Positions 1 to 8,177 of a DNA stretch of 64,000 nucleotides are shown one piece after another. Position numbers and translations under genes: made by a program. Numbering within the stretch: the stretch's first letter is position 1; each line of letters opens with the position of its first letter. The stretch comes from Paenibacillus sp. FSL A5-0031 (lineage in GTDB: Bacteria > Bacillota > Bacilli > Paenibacillales > Paenibacillaceae): contig NZ_MRTD01000022.1 in NCBI RefSeq assembly GCF_001956295.1, positions 1 to 64,000 on the forward strand, read 5' to 3'. Under the pieces are notes generated by a model. The model did no database searches. It worked only from the letters and a program-made list of their open reading frames with translations, and was not told the DNA's origin.

Positions 1-42
1 CCCATAATCCTATGAAGCAAGCATAGACCAGAATAGAAAAAT

Positions 43-73
43 AGCAGTACAGGAATAGCTCTCCTGTACTGCT
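43..73 (-). terminator. Rho-independent terminator of the leftward PhyH/isomerase operon
   Basis: A perfect 12-bp inverted repeat (AGCAGTACAGGA at 43-54, its complement at 62-73) with a 7-nt loop. Read leftward it is followed by ATTTTTCTA, giving the expected U-tract. It lies about 70 bases beyond the stop codon of the isomerase gene. Confidence 0.8.
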
Positions 74-140
74 ACCAATACTCCCGTTCAAAGTGAGCTA
101 TTCCTCAGCGAGCTTGATGCTTATGGGACAGCCCCTTCAA

Positions 141-1004
141 TTATTTAATCTCCTTTTGCCAAAGCTGCCTCACAAGTTGCTTCAAATAAAGGGACTGCGA
201 CCAGCGGTCACTAATCTCCGACTGCCGAGAACCAGCCTCATCTGACGTAATCGCATACGATGCAGGACCCAGCTCAACGACGACAGGGAATAAATCATTC
301 TCTTTTCTTTGTCCATTAAGCCAGTGTCTCATTGCACTGCCCCACCATCTGGAGAAATGGGGTACCATCGGATGATTGCCTGTTTCCCCTGGGTCGATCT
401 GTATTTGCTCGCCATTTGAAATACGGGTATGAATACTGTACGTGTTCGGCAGCAAGCTTTGCAGCATCAGCTCCGCCTCATCCGAAATCGTATGAAGCTC
501 ACCAGCTACGACATAATGTGAATAGTCAATCGTAAGCCTCAATTCCGGCAGCGACTGCAAATATTGCCGTGTTCGGATGAGATCCTGTGTAATCGTACCT
601 CGGTGCGTCTCTACATAAACCGGGATGCCCGCCTGCCTCGACAGTGCATCAATTCCTGATAGCAGTTCAATGGCGGAATCACCAATGAGGAAAGGCGTCA
701 TCACCTGTGCATTGATGTAGCCGATGTTTTCGAATGCTGCTGCTTTTTCCAAAAACTGAGACATCTCGTTTAGTGAAGAAGGATATGCATTTACACTAAA
801 TGACATGTTGTATTTATGAAGCAGCTCCTTCCATAAGCTGCTTTCCTCAGGTGCCGGCACAAAGGCGTTAATGCCGTCGAAACCATTCTCTGCTATTAGC
901 TTGAATTTCCCTTCCATATCTTGCGCATGCCCCGCTGTTCCTTGCAACCCGCTCATACCCCACCAGGACATCTCAACCAACAATTTATCTTCTGTTTTCA
1001 TCAT
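141..1004 (-). CDS. Sugar phosphate isomerase/epimerase-like TIM-barrel protein
   Basis: This 287-residue protein resembles the xylose-isomerase/AP-endonuclease-2 TIM-barrel superfamily, whose members isomerise or epimerise sugars and related polyols using a divalent metal. Visible family marks are VETHRG in the middle of the protein, LTIDYSHY shortly after it (metal-binding Asp and His) and a late VVELGP segment (Glu). It starts four bases after the stop of the upstream PhyH gene, so the two are very likely translationally coupled, and an AraC gene diverges from them. It is paralogous to the protein at 43002-43808, which carries ETHRS and DFSHW at the matching places. The substrate cannot be told from sequence. 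The first or second of two adjacent Met codons may be the true start. Confidence 0.85.
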   Translation of the reverse strand: MMKTEDKLLVEMSWWGMSGLQGTAGHAQDMEGKFKLIAENGFDGINAFVPAPEESSLWKELLHKYNMSFSVNAYPSSLNEMSQFLEKAAAFENIGYINAQVMTPFLIGDSAIELLSGIDALSRQAGIPVYVETHRGTITQDLIRTRQYLQSLPELRLTIDYSHYVVAGELHTISDEAELMLQSLLPNTYSIHTRISNGEQIQIDPGETGNHPMVPHFSRWWGSAMRHWLNGQRKENDLFPVVVELGPASYAITSDEAGSRQSEISDRWSQSLYLKQLVRQLWQKEIK

Positions 1005-1007
1005 TAA

Positions 1008-1817
1008 TTAGTGCGGATAGGCCATATCAAATTCAACTCCGCATGGTCCTCCGTCCGGGTTAATTTCCAAATCTACAGCGGTGCCATCCTGTCTAAACAA
1101 AGGGCGATAATGATCGCTAATATGAGTTGCTGACGCATTCGCATAATGGCAGATGAAGGCTCTGCGGAATTGATCCTTTGTTTTGTTTCTGTACGATCCA
1201 TGAATCAAGTTCCCGTTGAAAAATAGCACGTCGCCTTTATCCATAATTACCGGCATCGCCTTGTGATCCTTAGGTGGCTTAACGAAATGGGAAGTGAACG
1301 ATTCCGTTGAATCCGCAATTTCAGGACAGCTAATTTCATGCTCGCTCGTCTTCGGAACGACAAGCAAGCTGCCGTTCTCCTCATTTGCCGCATCGATCGC
1401 CGTCCAAGCTGCGATACAATTGCCTGGCTCCACCTGCAAATAAAAATTGTCCTGATGCAGCGCTTGACCTCGTGAGCCTGGCGGCTTGTAATAAAACATG
1501 CTTTGGGCTGCGAGCGCTTCTTCACCATAAAGATCGGCTAATACGTCCATGACCGGTTTATGGAGCAAATATTTTTTGGACGTCTCATTAAAGCGATGCG
1601 GATGCATGACCCGCGGATAACGCTTTAACGGATCATCTGTCTCCCCTGACAGATCAGGCTCAAAATAACCCGGCACTGCTTTATGGCTCATTTCCTCGAA
1701 AGTTTCTTCTATCGTGCGAATATCTTCCTGAGAAAAAAGGCCTTTTATCACAATGTAGCCCTCAGTACGAAATTGATTAACCTGCTCTTCTGTTAGTGCA
1801 ATCAATGCTTCTGTCAT
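1008..1817 (-). CDS. Phytanoyl-CoA dioxygenase (PhyH) family oxygenase
   Basis: This is a 2-oxoglutarate and Fe(II)-dependent oxygenase of the PhyH family. The facial triad is visible as H121-x-D123 and H206, and the 2-oxoglutarate-binding Arg is R218 or R219. I chose the ATG at 1815-1817 because AAGGAG lies nine bases upstream; the longer reading frame to 1865 has no ribosome site. It is the first gene of a two-gene operon with the TIM-barrel protein and faces an AraC gene across about 130 bp. Bacterial PhyH proteins hydroxylate very different small molecules, so the substrate is unknown. The pairing with an isomerase suggests a carbohydrate or polyol derivative, which is inference. Confidence 0.88.
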   Translation of the reverse strand: MTEALIALTEEQVNQFRTEGYIVIKGLFSQEDIRTIEETFEEMSHKAVPGYFEPDLSGETDDPLKRYPRVMHPHRFNETSKKYLLHKPVMDVLADLYGEEALAAQSMFYYKPPGSRGQALHQDNFYLQVEPGNCIAAWTAIDAANEENGSLLVVPKTSEHEISCPEIADSTESFTSHFVKPPKDHKAMPVIMDKGDVLFFNGNLIHGSYRNKTKDQFRRAFICHYANASATHISDHYRPLFRQDGTAVDLEINPDGGPCGVEFDMAYPH

Positions 1818-1951
1818 CGCATAACGCTCCTTCACTGAATTAATCATTGCTCTTGACATAATCATAGTGGTTTCGCTATTTTTAAGGAAGAATGATTACT
1901 GCTGAAAACTACTTGTATTATGCTATCTTGAAAATGAAGGAGGAGTTTGTC

Positions 1952-2764
1952 ATGCTTCCAAATCATAGAAAAGAAGCTGAAACAGAAGCACATGGCGGTG
2001 TGTTTCTAAGTGGTCTATTTGATGAATCCGACTCCTATCGTTATCGCAGGCCAAACGGAATAAGTGATTGGCTTATCTTTTACACCTTAGAGGGTGAAGG
2101 CTATTTACGCACATCCGCTGGAGAGAGGCGCTGCCGCAAGGGACAAATCGGGCTGCTGCGCGCTGGCATTCCCCACGAGTATGGGACGGTTGCGGGAAGC
2201 AGCTGGCACTTTTATTGGGCACATTTTCAGAAACTACCTGAAATCGACTATTTGCCAAAGGATGAAAGCATCGTCATCACGATTCCAGACGGCAATATGA
2301 GAAGTAGAGTACAACTCACCTTCGACCATATATTGAGTGATTCGAGAGAGCGGGCAAGCTTCTGGCAAATGTTATGTGAGAATGCACTGCGCCAAGTGAT
2401 ATTGCTCACAGCGCAGCAGCTAGATAAACGGCTAGATCCTCGCATCGAGCTTGCCCTGCAATATTTATCACAGCATATGGAGCAGCCGATACGCATTGAA
2501 GAGTTGGCTCGGTCAGTTGGATTATCTCTCTCGCGGCTATCTCATCTATTCAAGCAGGAGACAGGAACAAGCGTGGTCGAGCATCTGAATCATCTGCGGC
2601 TTCAGCAAGCGGCTCTTCTCATGGAGCATATGGGCCGTTCGGCAACCGAAGCTGCGCTTGATGTCGGCTTTAACAATTACAATCATTTTGCTGCGTTGTT
2701 TCGCAAAAGTTATGGCGTAAGCCCACGAACATACAAAAAGGACAAAGCCGCTCATAACGAGTAG
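1952..2764 (+). CDS. AraC family transcriptional regulator
   Basis: A 270-residue AraC-type activator with an N-terminal cupin-like sensor half and two C-terminal helix-turn-helix motifs. The second motif shows the family signature (EAALDVGFNNYNHFAALFRK followed by GVSP.TYK). I took the ATG at 1952 because GGAGG lies eight bases upstream; the longer frame from 1892 lacks a ribosome site. It diverges from the PhyH/isomerase operon and probably controls it from the shared 130-bp region. The last codons overlap a hairpin that serves as terminator for the opposite strand. Confidence 0.88.
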   Translation: MLPNHRKEAETEAHGGVFLSGLFDESDSYRYRRPNGISDWLIFYTLEGEGYLRTSAGERRCRKGQIGLLRAGIPHEYGTVAGSSWHFYWAHFQKLPEIDYLPKDESIVITIPDGNMRSRVQLTFDHILSDSRERASFWQMLCENALRQVILLTAQQLDKRLDPRIELALQYLSQHMEQPIRIEELARSVGLSLSRLSHLFKQETGTSVVEHLNHLRLQQAALLMEHMGRSATEAALDVGFNNYNHFAALFRKSYGVSPRTYKKDKAAHNE

Positions 2765-2772
2765 CTTTGTCC
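2740..2772 (-). terminator. Terminator of the leftward aldo/keto reductase operon, overlapping the AraC stop codon
   Basis: GGACAAAGC (2740-2748) pairs with GCTTTGTCC (2764-2772). Read leftward the stem is followed by TTTTTG (2735-2739 on the plus strand are A). The stem embraces the last codons and the TAG of the AraC gene, so coding sequence and terminator are shared between strands. Confidence 0.65.
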
Positions 2773-2806
2773 GTAGGGTTCCATCTATTTAATTAGGAAG
2801 TAATCA

Positions 2807-3745
2807 TTAAACCTTTTGTACGGCTAAATCAAGCCAATCCATCTCTTCCTTGGTGAGCGTAATGAGCGAGCCTGCATCACAGGAATGAAGCTCTTCCGCT
2901 GATTGCGCGCCAATCAAGGCACAAGTCGGAAACGGTTGGTTTAGCACGTATGCTAGCGCGATCTGGATAGCAGTAACGTTTTTCTCAGCTGCCAACTGCT
3001 TTGCACGCGCCAGACGCTCCCAATTCTCATCGCTATAGAACACGCGTACAAGATCCTCATTATCTCTCACTTCGGGAGTAAATCTACCTGTGAAAAATCC
3101 TCTTGCCTGCGATGACCACGAAAGCAGCGGGAATTGCTCTTCCTCATGCCAAGCGCACGTTTCCTCATCAGCAGAGACGCAGCCATGCCAGAACGGTTCA
3201 TTCGCTTTCGCAAGGCTAAGGTTCGGACTGCTGAATGAAAAACCGACAAGTCCATTTGCAGCTGCGTATTCATTCGCTTCCTTAATACGCTGCCATGTCC
3301 AGTTTGATACGCCAATCGCTCGAACAGTTCCTGCTTTCACATGCTCATTAAGAATATCGATAACCTCTGCTGCTGGTACTGCTGGATCATCCCGGTGCAG
3401 TGCATAAAGGTCGATATAGTCGGTTTGAAGACGCTTCAAGCTAATCTCCAAATCATGAGCAATAGCCTCTTTGCTCACGCGCGAACCCGTATGATCATGA
3501 TGTGCGCCCTTGGTCAAAATAACCAATTGCTCCCGATTGCCGCGTTCTTGCATGTAGCGGCCAATCACTTCCTCGCTTTCCCCGCCGCAATAAATATGGG
3601 CTGTGTCAATTGAATTGCCTCCAATCGCTAGAAAAGCATCTAGATTAGTTGCTGCTTTCTCGTAGGAATCGTTATAGAAATAATCCGACCCTTTCATTAA
3701 GCGAGATACCTGCTTGGGTGAACCTTCAATTTGAATATATTCCAT
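2807..3745 (-). CDS. Aldo/keto reductase
   Basis: This 312-residue NADPH-dependent aldo/keto reductase has the complete catalytic tetrad: D47, Y52, K79 and H117. It would reduce an aldehyde or ketone, or oxidise the matching alcohol, in the cytoplasm. It follows a Gfo/Idh dehydrogenase gene with a 30-base gap, and AAGGAGG precedes its ATG, so the two form a leftward operon. The AraC gene at 4995 diverges from that operon and is the likely regulator. The protein is closest in feel to the bacterial group that acts on sugars and xenobiotic carbonyls; the substrate is not determined. Confidence 0.88.
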   Translation of the reverse strand: MEYIQIEGSPKQVSRLMKGSDYFYNDSYEKAATNLDAFLAIGGNSIDTAHIYCGGESEEVIGRYMQERGNREQLVILTKGAHHDHTGSRVSKEAIAHDLEISLKRLQTDYIDLYALHRDDPAVPAAEVIDILNEHVKAGTVRAIGVSNWTWQRIKEANEYAAANGLVGFSFSSPNLSLAKANEPFWHGCVSADEETCAWHEEEQFPLLSWSSQARGFFTGRFTPEVRDNEDLVRVFYSDENWERLARAKQLAAEKNVTAIQIALAYVLNQPFPTCALIGAQSAEELHSCDAGSLITLTKEEMDWLDLAVQKV

Positions 3746-3775
3746 CGTAGTTTTGCCTCCTTAATTATGGTTTCG

Positions 3776-4777
3776 TTATATTTTAATTCGTGTATGCTCG
3801 TGAGCAGAAAGCAGGCATGCATCGATTACTTTCATGTTGTTAACCCCATCAGCGCTGCCGAACTGAAGCTCTGATACACCGTTAATGGCATTTGCCATAT
3901 GATCGGCCTGCAAAGTGTAGGCGTTTACATGCGGCACCTCAACTTCACGGCGCTCTCCTTTTGCATCGACGAAGAAATTGCCGCTTCCCGGCGCGCCAGT
4001 CACAAATGCGGAAGGCACTTCGATAATACCCTCTGTACCTAGCACCTCAAGCGGGTTGCGGAATGCTGCCCACATGCCGCAATCAAACGTCAGTGAAACC
4101 GCACCTTCAAACTCGATTAATCCAGAGGCCATCATATCGACATGATCATGCTCTGGTGAGAACAAAGCCTGAACGGTAACGGCTTCAGGTTCTTTGCCAA
4201 GCAGCAAGCGAGCAGCATTAATTGGATAACAGCCTACATCGTAAATCGAGCCGCCTCCCCACTCCTTGCGGTATCTCACGTTTTCTTTATGTCCTGCATT
4301 GTTGAAGGTAAACGCACTGCGAATGCCGCGAATGTCGCCAATTTCCCCATCTGCGATCACTTTCTTGATCATGTCGTATCGAGGGTGATAGCGATACATA
4401 AAAGCTTCGGACAATAACACGCCTGCTTTCGCAGCGGCTTCAGACATTTCAGCTGCTTCTTGCGCAGTCAAAGCAAGCGGCTTCTCGCATAAAATATGTT
4501 TTCCTGCTTCAGCAGCCCGGATCGTCCACTCTCTATGCAAATGATTTGGGAGTGGAATGTATATAACGTCAATAGAAGCATCTGCAAGCAATTCTTCATA
4601 ACTGCCGTAAGCAGTCGGGATATTCAGCTCTTCTGCCGTCTTCTTTGCCTTGTCCACGTCACGGCTAGCAATAGCCGCTACCTCATTTAATTCCGAAAGA
4701 TGAAGGCCAGGTATTACTGCGCCTTTGGCAATTCCAGCGCAGCCCATGATGCCCCATTTTAGTTTCTTTGTCGTCAC
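3776..4777 (-). CDS. Gfo/Idh/MocA family NAD(P)-dependent oxidoreductase
   Basis: A 333-residue dehydrogenase with an N-terminal Rossmann fold (WGIMGCAGIAKG) and the EKP motif at 98-100, whose Lys is the catalytic residue of the family. It oxidises sugars, inositols or sugar acids with NAD(P). The start is GTG with GAGGTG eight bases upstream. It is the first gene of an operon with the aldo/keto reductase and diverges from an AraC gene. Two other members of the family are encoded at 17718-18728 and 26240-27322, but they are clearly different sequences. Confidence 0.9.
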   Translation of the reverse strand: MTTKKLKWGIMGCAGIAKGAVIPGLHLSELNEVAAIASRDVDKAKKTAEELNIPTAYGSYEELLADASIDVIYIPLPNHLHREWTIRAAEAGKHILCEKPLALTAQEAAEMSEAAAKAGVLLSEAFMYRYHPRYDMIKKVIADGEIGDIRGIRSAFTFNNAGHKENVRYRKEWGGGSIYDVGCYPINAARLLLGKEPEAVTVQALFSPEHDHVDMMASGLIEFEGAVSLTFDCGMWAAFRNPLEVLGTEGIIEVPSAFVTGAPGSGNFFVDAKGERREVEVPHVNAYTLQADHMANAINGVSELQFGSADGVNNMKVIDACLLSAHEHTRIKI

Positions 4778-4994
4778 TCCATCGTCACCTCAACCATTAT
4801 TTTATTATTATATTGCGATTGCAAGCTGAAACTAGTTACACCATCAGTTCAGAGCGCTGCACCTAAATCGTGAGGTACAAATTAGTATCAAACGATTTCA
4901 TTGTGCTTGCCTCTAGTTTAAAGTAGATAACCAAAAAATAAAATGATATTATTTTGTTATAAGTTAAAACAATATTGTCATTGAGGTGAGCAAC

Positions 4995-5831
4995 ATGCAA
5001 AGACAAATACATCTGCTTACGCTGCCAAATAATCCTTTTTTCTGTTTACCTGAATCCGTCGGGAATTACTGGAATGAGCCTGATCATTACACGCTTCGTA
5101 TGGCGGGAGCGCTCAATAACTTTAATATTCATTACGTTGTTTCTGGAAAAGGTTATGTGGAGTGGGATGGCGAGGTGCACACCCTCGAGGCTGGTGAAGC
5201 TGTTCTTTATTTCCCCTTGCAGAGACAGCATTACTACAGCAGCAAGGATGATCCGTGGGATATAAGGTGGGTTCATTTTTATGGGAGCGGGCTTCAGGAC
5301 TATATGATCGAACGAGGTTTTCACAAAAGCCAGCTCTGGACAATCCGTCAGCCAACCGCTTGGGAACAGGTGCATGAGGATTTGCTGGTCGAAGCAGAAA
5401 AGTCTCGCATGCTGCATCCGACCAAGCTTTCTGCTCTCATGTATGCCATACTCGCAGTATTCATCGAGCAAGCTGTACCGATATCCGGCAGCAAAGCTAG
5501 TACGTCCGGCAACCGCATCTTAAAGCTGCTCCCTTTAATGCAGCAGGAAGCGGCTGAGCCGTTCATACTCGAGCAATGGGCTGAAAAAGCAGGAGTTAGC
5601 CCCTACTATTTTTGCAAATTGTTCCGAAATGTGATGGAAATGACGCCAATGGACTTTATTACACGCTGCCGGCTTCAAATGGCGAAGCAATGGCTTCTGG
5701 AGCGCAAGGATGTTAATATCGGACAAATTGCTAGTGATGCCGGCTATCCGAGCGTCAGCTACTTCAACAAAAGATTTATGGCTCATGAAGGGATGACGCC
5801 TACGGTATATCGTCAGCTTTACGGGGTGTAA
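4995..5831 (+). CDS. AraC family transcriptional regulator
   Basis: A 278-residue AraC regulator with a cupin-like N-terminal half (VVSGKGYVEWDGEVHTLEAG) and a C-terminal double helix-turn-helix ending in DAGYPSVSYFNKRFMAHEGM and TPTVYRQ. The ATG at 4995 is favoured over the GTG at 4986 because GAGGTGA sits five bases before it. It diverges from the Gfo/Idh and aldo/keto reductase operon, separated by about 220 bp, and is the probable local regulator. Immediately downstream lies the 112-bp repeat array. Confidence 0.88.
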   Translation: MQRQIHLLTLPNNPFFCLPESVGNYWNEPDHYTLRMAGALNNFNIHYVVSGKGYVEWDGEVHTLEAGEAVLYFPLQRQHYYSSKDDPWDIRWVHFYGSGLQDYMIERGFHKSQLWTIRQPTAWEQVHEDLLVEAEKSRMLHPTKLSALMYAILAVFIEQAVPISGSKASTSGNRILKLLPLMQQEAAEPFILEQWAEKAGVSPYYFCKLFRNVMEMTPMDFITRCRLQMAKQWLLERKDVNIGQIASDAGYPSVSYFNKRFMAHEGMTPTVYRQLYGV

Positions 5832-5838
5832 TACGAAG

Positions 5839-6397
5839 GTTACTATTGGCGCTGTAAGAACATATATGCACTTAATGCTCTCTTTCGTGAGTAACCTGGC
5901 TGCTCTCGTGCTCTGTAAGAACCTATTGGTTCTTACAGACACTTATGAATGTTACTTTTGGCGCTGTAAGAACATATATGCGCTTAATGCACTCTTTCGC
6001 GAGTAACCTGGCTGCACTCAAGCTCTGTAAGAACCTATTGGTTCTTACAGACACTTATGAATGTTACTTTTTGCTCTGTAAGAACATATATGCACTTAAT
6101 GCTCTCTTTCGCGGGTAACCCAGCTGCACTCGAGCTCTGTAAGAACCTATTGGTCTTACAGACACTTATGAATGTTACTTTTGGCGCTGTAAGAACATAT
6201 ATGCACTTAATGCTCTCTTTCGCGAGTAACCACCCTTCACTTGGGCTCTATAAGAACCTAATGGTTCTTACAGACACTTATAAATGTTACTTTTTGCTCT
6301 GTAAGAACACATATGCACTTAATTCTCTCTTTCGCGAGTAACCACCCTTTACTTGGGCTCTGTAAAAACACATATGCGCTTAATGCTCTCATTCATG
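5839..6397. repeat. Array of about five 112-bp tandem repeats with internal hairpins
   Basis: Units begin with GTTACT at 5839, 5951, 6063, 6174 and 6286, giving periods of 112, 112, 111 and 112. The last unit is shortened: after the GGGCTCTGTAA segment near 6355 it jumps to the ATATGCGCTTAATGCTC segment. Each complete unit holds an inverted repeat CTGTAAGAACC / GGTTCTTACAG with a 4-nt loop (5913-5938, 6025-6050, 6137-6161, 6248-6273). It is perfect in the first two copies and has a single change in the next two. GTTACT and AGTAAC also form an inverted pair in each unit. CTGTAAGAAC occurs twice per unit, so there is a nested sub-repeat. No convincing gene lies here. The array sits between the 3' ends of two convergent transcripts. 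Confidence 0.92.
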
Positions 6398-6422
6398 AAA
6401 GTAAGAAGTAATATACACACGC

Positions 6423-7193
6423 TTAAATTCCTAATGGAACCATATACAGTCCGGTATCTCCGTCGTTTTTCATCACAACATCAACGCCATACGTTTGCTT
6501 AATCGTTTCCACAGTCACGACTGTCTCAGGCGCACCTTCTCCTACGATGCATCCTAATTTCATCACAATAATATGGTCGCTGTATCGAATAGCCTGATTC
6601 ATATCATGCAGAACCATCACTATCGTAATTCCATGCTTACGGTTCAGTGTCTTTACTAACTCTAATATTTCGATTTGATGATAGATATCTAAATATGTCG
6701 TTGGCTCATCCAAAAATAACAGCGAGGTTTGCTGTGCCAGTGCCATTGCGATCCAAGCTCTCTGTCGTTCGCCGCCAGATAAATGAGCTAAACTTTGCTT
6801 CCGCTTGTTCAGCAGATTCGTGCAGCTAAGCGACCAATCCACGGCTTCATCATCTAATTCGCTCTCTTGTCCCCACCGACCCCGATGCGGCAATCTACCG
6901 AAGCGAACCAATTTCTCAACAGTCAAATCTGCAGGCGCTTCCTGCTGCTGATGCACCACGGCCAGCTTCTTGCCAAGCTCCTTCGGCTTAAAATGCGCGA
7001 GCTTCTTCCCATTCAGCAGCACCTCACCTCCACTTGGCCGAAGATTTTTCGCCATTACACCAAGCAGAGTTGACTTCCCGCAGCCATTTGGACCGATGAT
7101 CGTCGTAATCCGGCCTTCCGCGATACGGCTAGTTATTCCGTTCAAATGGAAAGTTTTTTTGTCATATGAAAACCTTATTTCATTAATGTCCAT
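6423..7193 (-). CDS. Heme/iron ABC transporter ATP-binding protein
   Basis: This 256-residue FecE-type ATPase has Walker A (GPNGCGKST, 34-42), the LSGGERQ signature, Walker B (LLFLDEPTTYLD) and the switch His (VLHDMNQ). It energises import through the FecCD permease encoded just upstream, with which it overlaps by 11 bases. It is the last gene of the Fur-controlled NEAT/IsdE operon, so heme is the likely cargo. A second ATPase of the same family is encoded by the fusion gene at 16464. No clear terminator follows it before the repeat array. Confidence 0.93.
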   Translation of the reverse strand: MDINEIRFSYDKKTFHLNGITSRIAEGRITTIIGPNGCGKSTLLGVMAKNLRPSGGEVLLNGKKLAHFKPKELGKKLAVVHQQQEAPADLTVEKLVRFGRLPHRGRWGQESELDDEAVDWSLSCTNLLNKRKQSLAHLSGGERQRAWIAMALAQQTSLLFLDEPTTYLDIYHQIEILELVKTLNRKHGITIVMVLHDMNQAIRYSDHIIVMKLGCIVGEGAPETVVTVETIKQTYGVDVVMKNDGDTGLYMVPLGI

Positions 7194-8166
7194 GGACGCG
7201 TTCGCTCCTTCGCAGCAAAAAGATGAGAAAAGGACCGCCGATGACTGTCATGACAATCGAAGCTGGAATTTCTGTCGGAGCTAAAAGAGTACGGCCAAGC
7301 GTATCCGCAGTCAAAATGAGCAATGCTCCGCCAATCGCAGAGAAAGGCAGTAGCACTTTATGGTCTGAGCCAATGAGCAGCCTCGCAATATGTGGGACAA
7401 GCAAGCCTACAAACACGATTAACCCGCCAATAGCTGTTGCGACAGAAGCCAAAAGCACGGCAACAACCGAAACGAGCAGCCTTACTTTCATAACAGACAT
7501 ACCAAGATTTTGAGCGGTTCGATCCTGCAAAACAAGCGTATTGCACCATGAGCCAAGCAGCATCGAGAGTAACAAGCCTACACCGCCATACAGCGCCAAC
7601 ATATGTACATCATCCCAGGTTTTCATTGTAAATATAGAGGAAATCGCTTGATTTACGCTAGTTACCGCATAGCTGCCGCGATAATTAAAGGACTGCCCAA
7701 GACCTGTAAATGTAGCGTTAACCGCCACACCAACCAGAATAAGCCTCAGTGGGCTAAGGCCTGAACGCCAAGAAAGCGAATAGACCAATAGACAAGCGAT
7801 TGCTCCTCCAACAAATGAAAACAGCGGCATCCAAAAAAACAATGCTGGGAATATCGTTACAAGCAGCAAAGAAACCAAGCCTGCTCCTGATGAAATGCCG
7901 ATAACGCCTGCGTCCGCCAGCGGATTGCGCATTACGGCTTGAAGCAGTACACCAGACACGGCTAGAGCTGCCCCTGTCAATAAAGCAACGATTATACGCG
8001 GCAGCCGCAGGTCGCGAACAACCTCTACCTGTTCACTTGGCGAGCCAAGCAACCCTTTCATGAGTTCAACAAATCCTACGCTGATGCTTCCAGTCGTCAT
8101 GGAATATACGATGGTTGCCAGAAGGAGCAGCGTAATTGCTGTGAAGCTGAATATTGTTTTTGGCAT
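7183..8166 (-). CDS. isdF: FecCD family ABC permease, heme uptake (IsdF-like)
   Basis: A 327-residue polytopic permease of the BtuC/FecCD family with about ten membrane segments. Family motifs are seen in LPRIIVALLTGAALAVSGVL and NPLADAGVIGISSGAG near the N-terminus and GLIVFVGLLVPHIARLL near the C-terminus. I start it at the ATG at 8166 because AAGGATG lies six bases upstream; the ATG three codons earlier lies inside that ribosome site. It starts 11 bases after isdE and overlaps the ATPase gene, so the three form one importer. The name rests on linkage to isdE. Confidence 0.9.
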   Translation of the reverse strand: MPKTIFSFTAITLLLLATIVYSMTTGSISVGFVELMKGLLGSPSEQVEVVRDLRLPRIIVALLTGAALAVSGVLLQAVMRNPLADAGVIGISSGAGLVSLLLVTIFPALFFWMPLFSFVGGAIACLLVYSLSWRSGLSPLRLILVGVAVNATFTGLGQSFNYRGSYAVTSVNQAISSIFTMKTWDDVHMLALYGGVGLLLSMLLGSWCNTLVLQDRTAQNLGMSVMKVRLLVSVVAVLLASVATAIGGLIVFVGLLVPHIARLLIGSDHKVLLPFSAIGGALLILTADTLGRTLLAPTEIPASIVMTVIGGPFLIFLLRRSERVHGH

Positions 8167-8177
8167 GAAAAACATCC

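Noticed and set aside
1818..1865. Upstream start for the first PhyH gene
   Set aside because: No ribosome site there, whereas AAGGAG is placed correctly for the ATG at 1815-1817.
6057..6341. A 94-codon open reading frame inside the repeat array
   Set aside because: It is made of the repeat units themselves, the 112-base period breaks the frame between units, and there is no ribosome site. I treat it as accidental.
5839..6397. CRISPR array
   Set aside because: The whole 112-base unit is repeated without unique spacers, the unit is far longer than a CRISPR repeat, and no cas gene is near.
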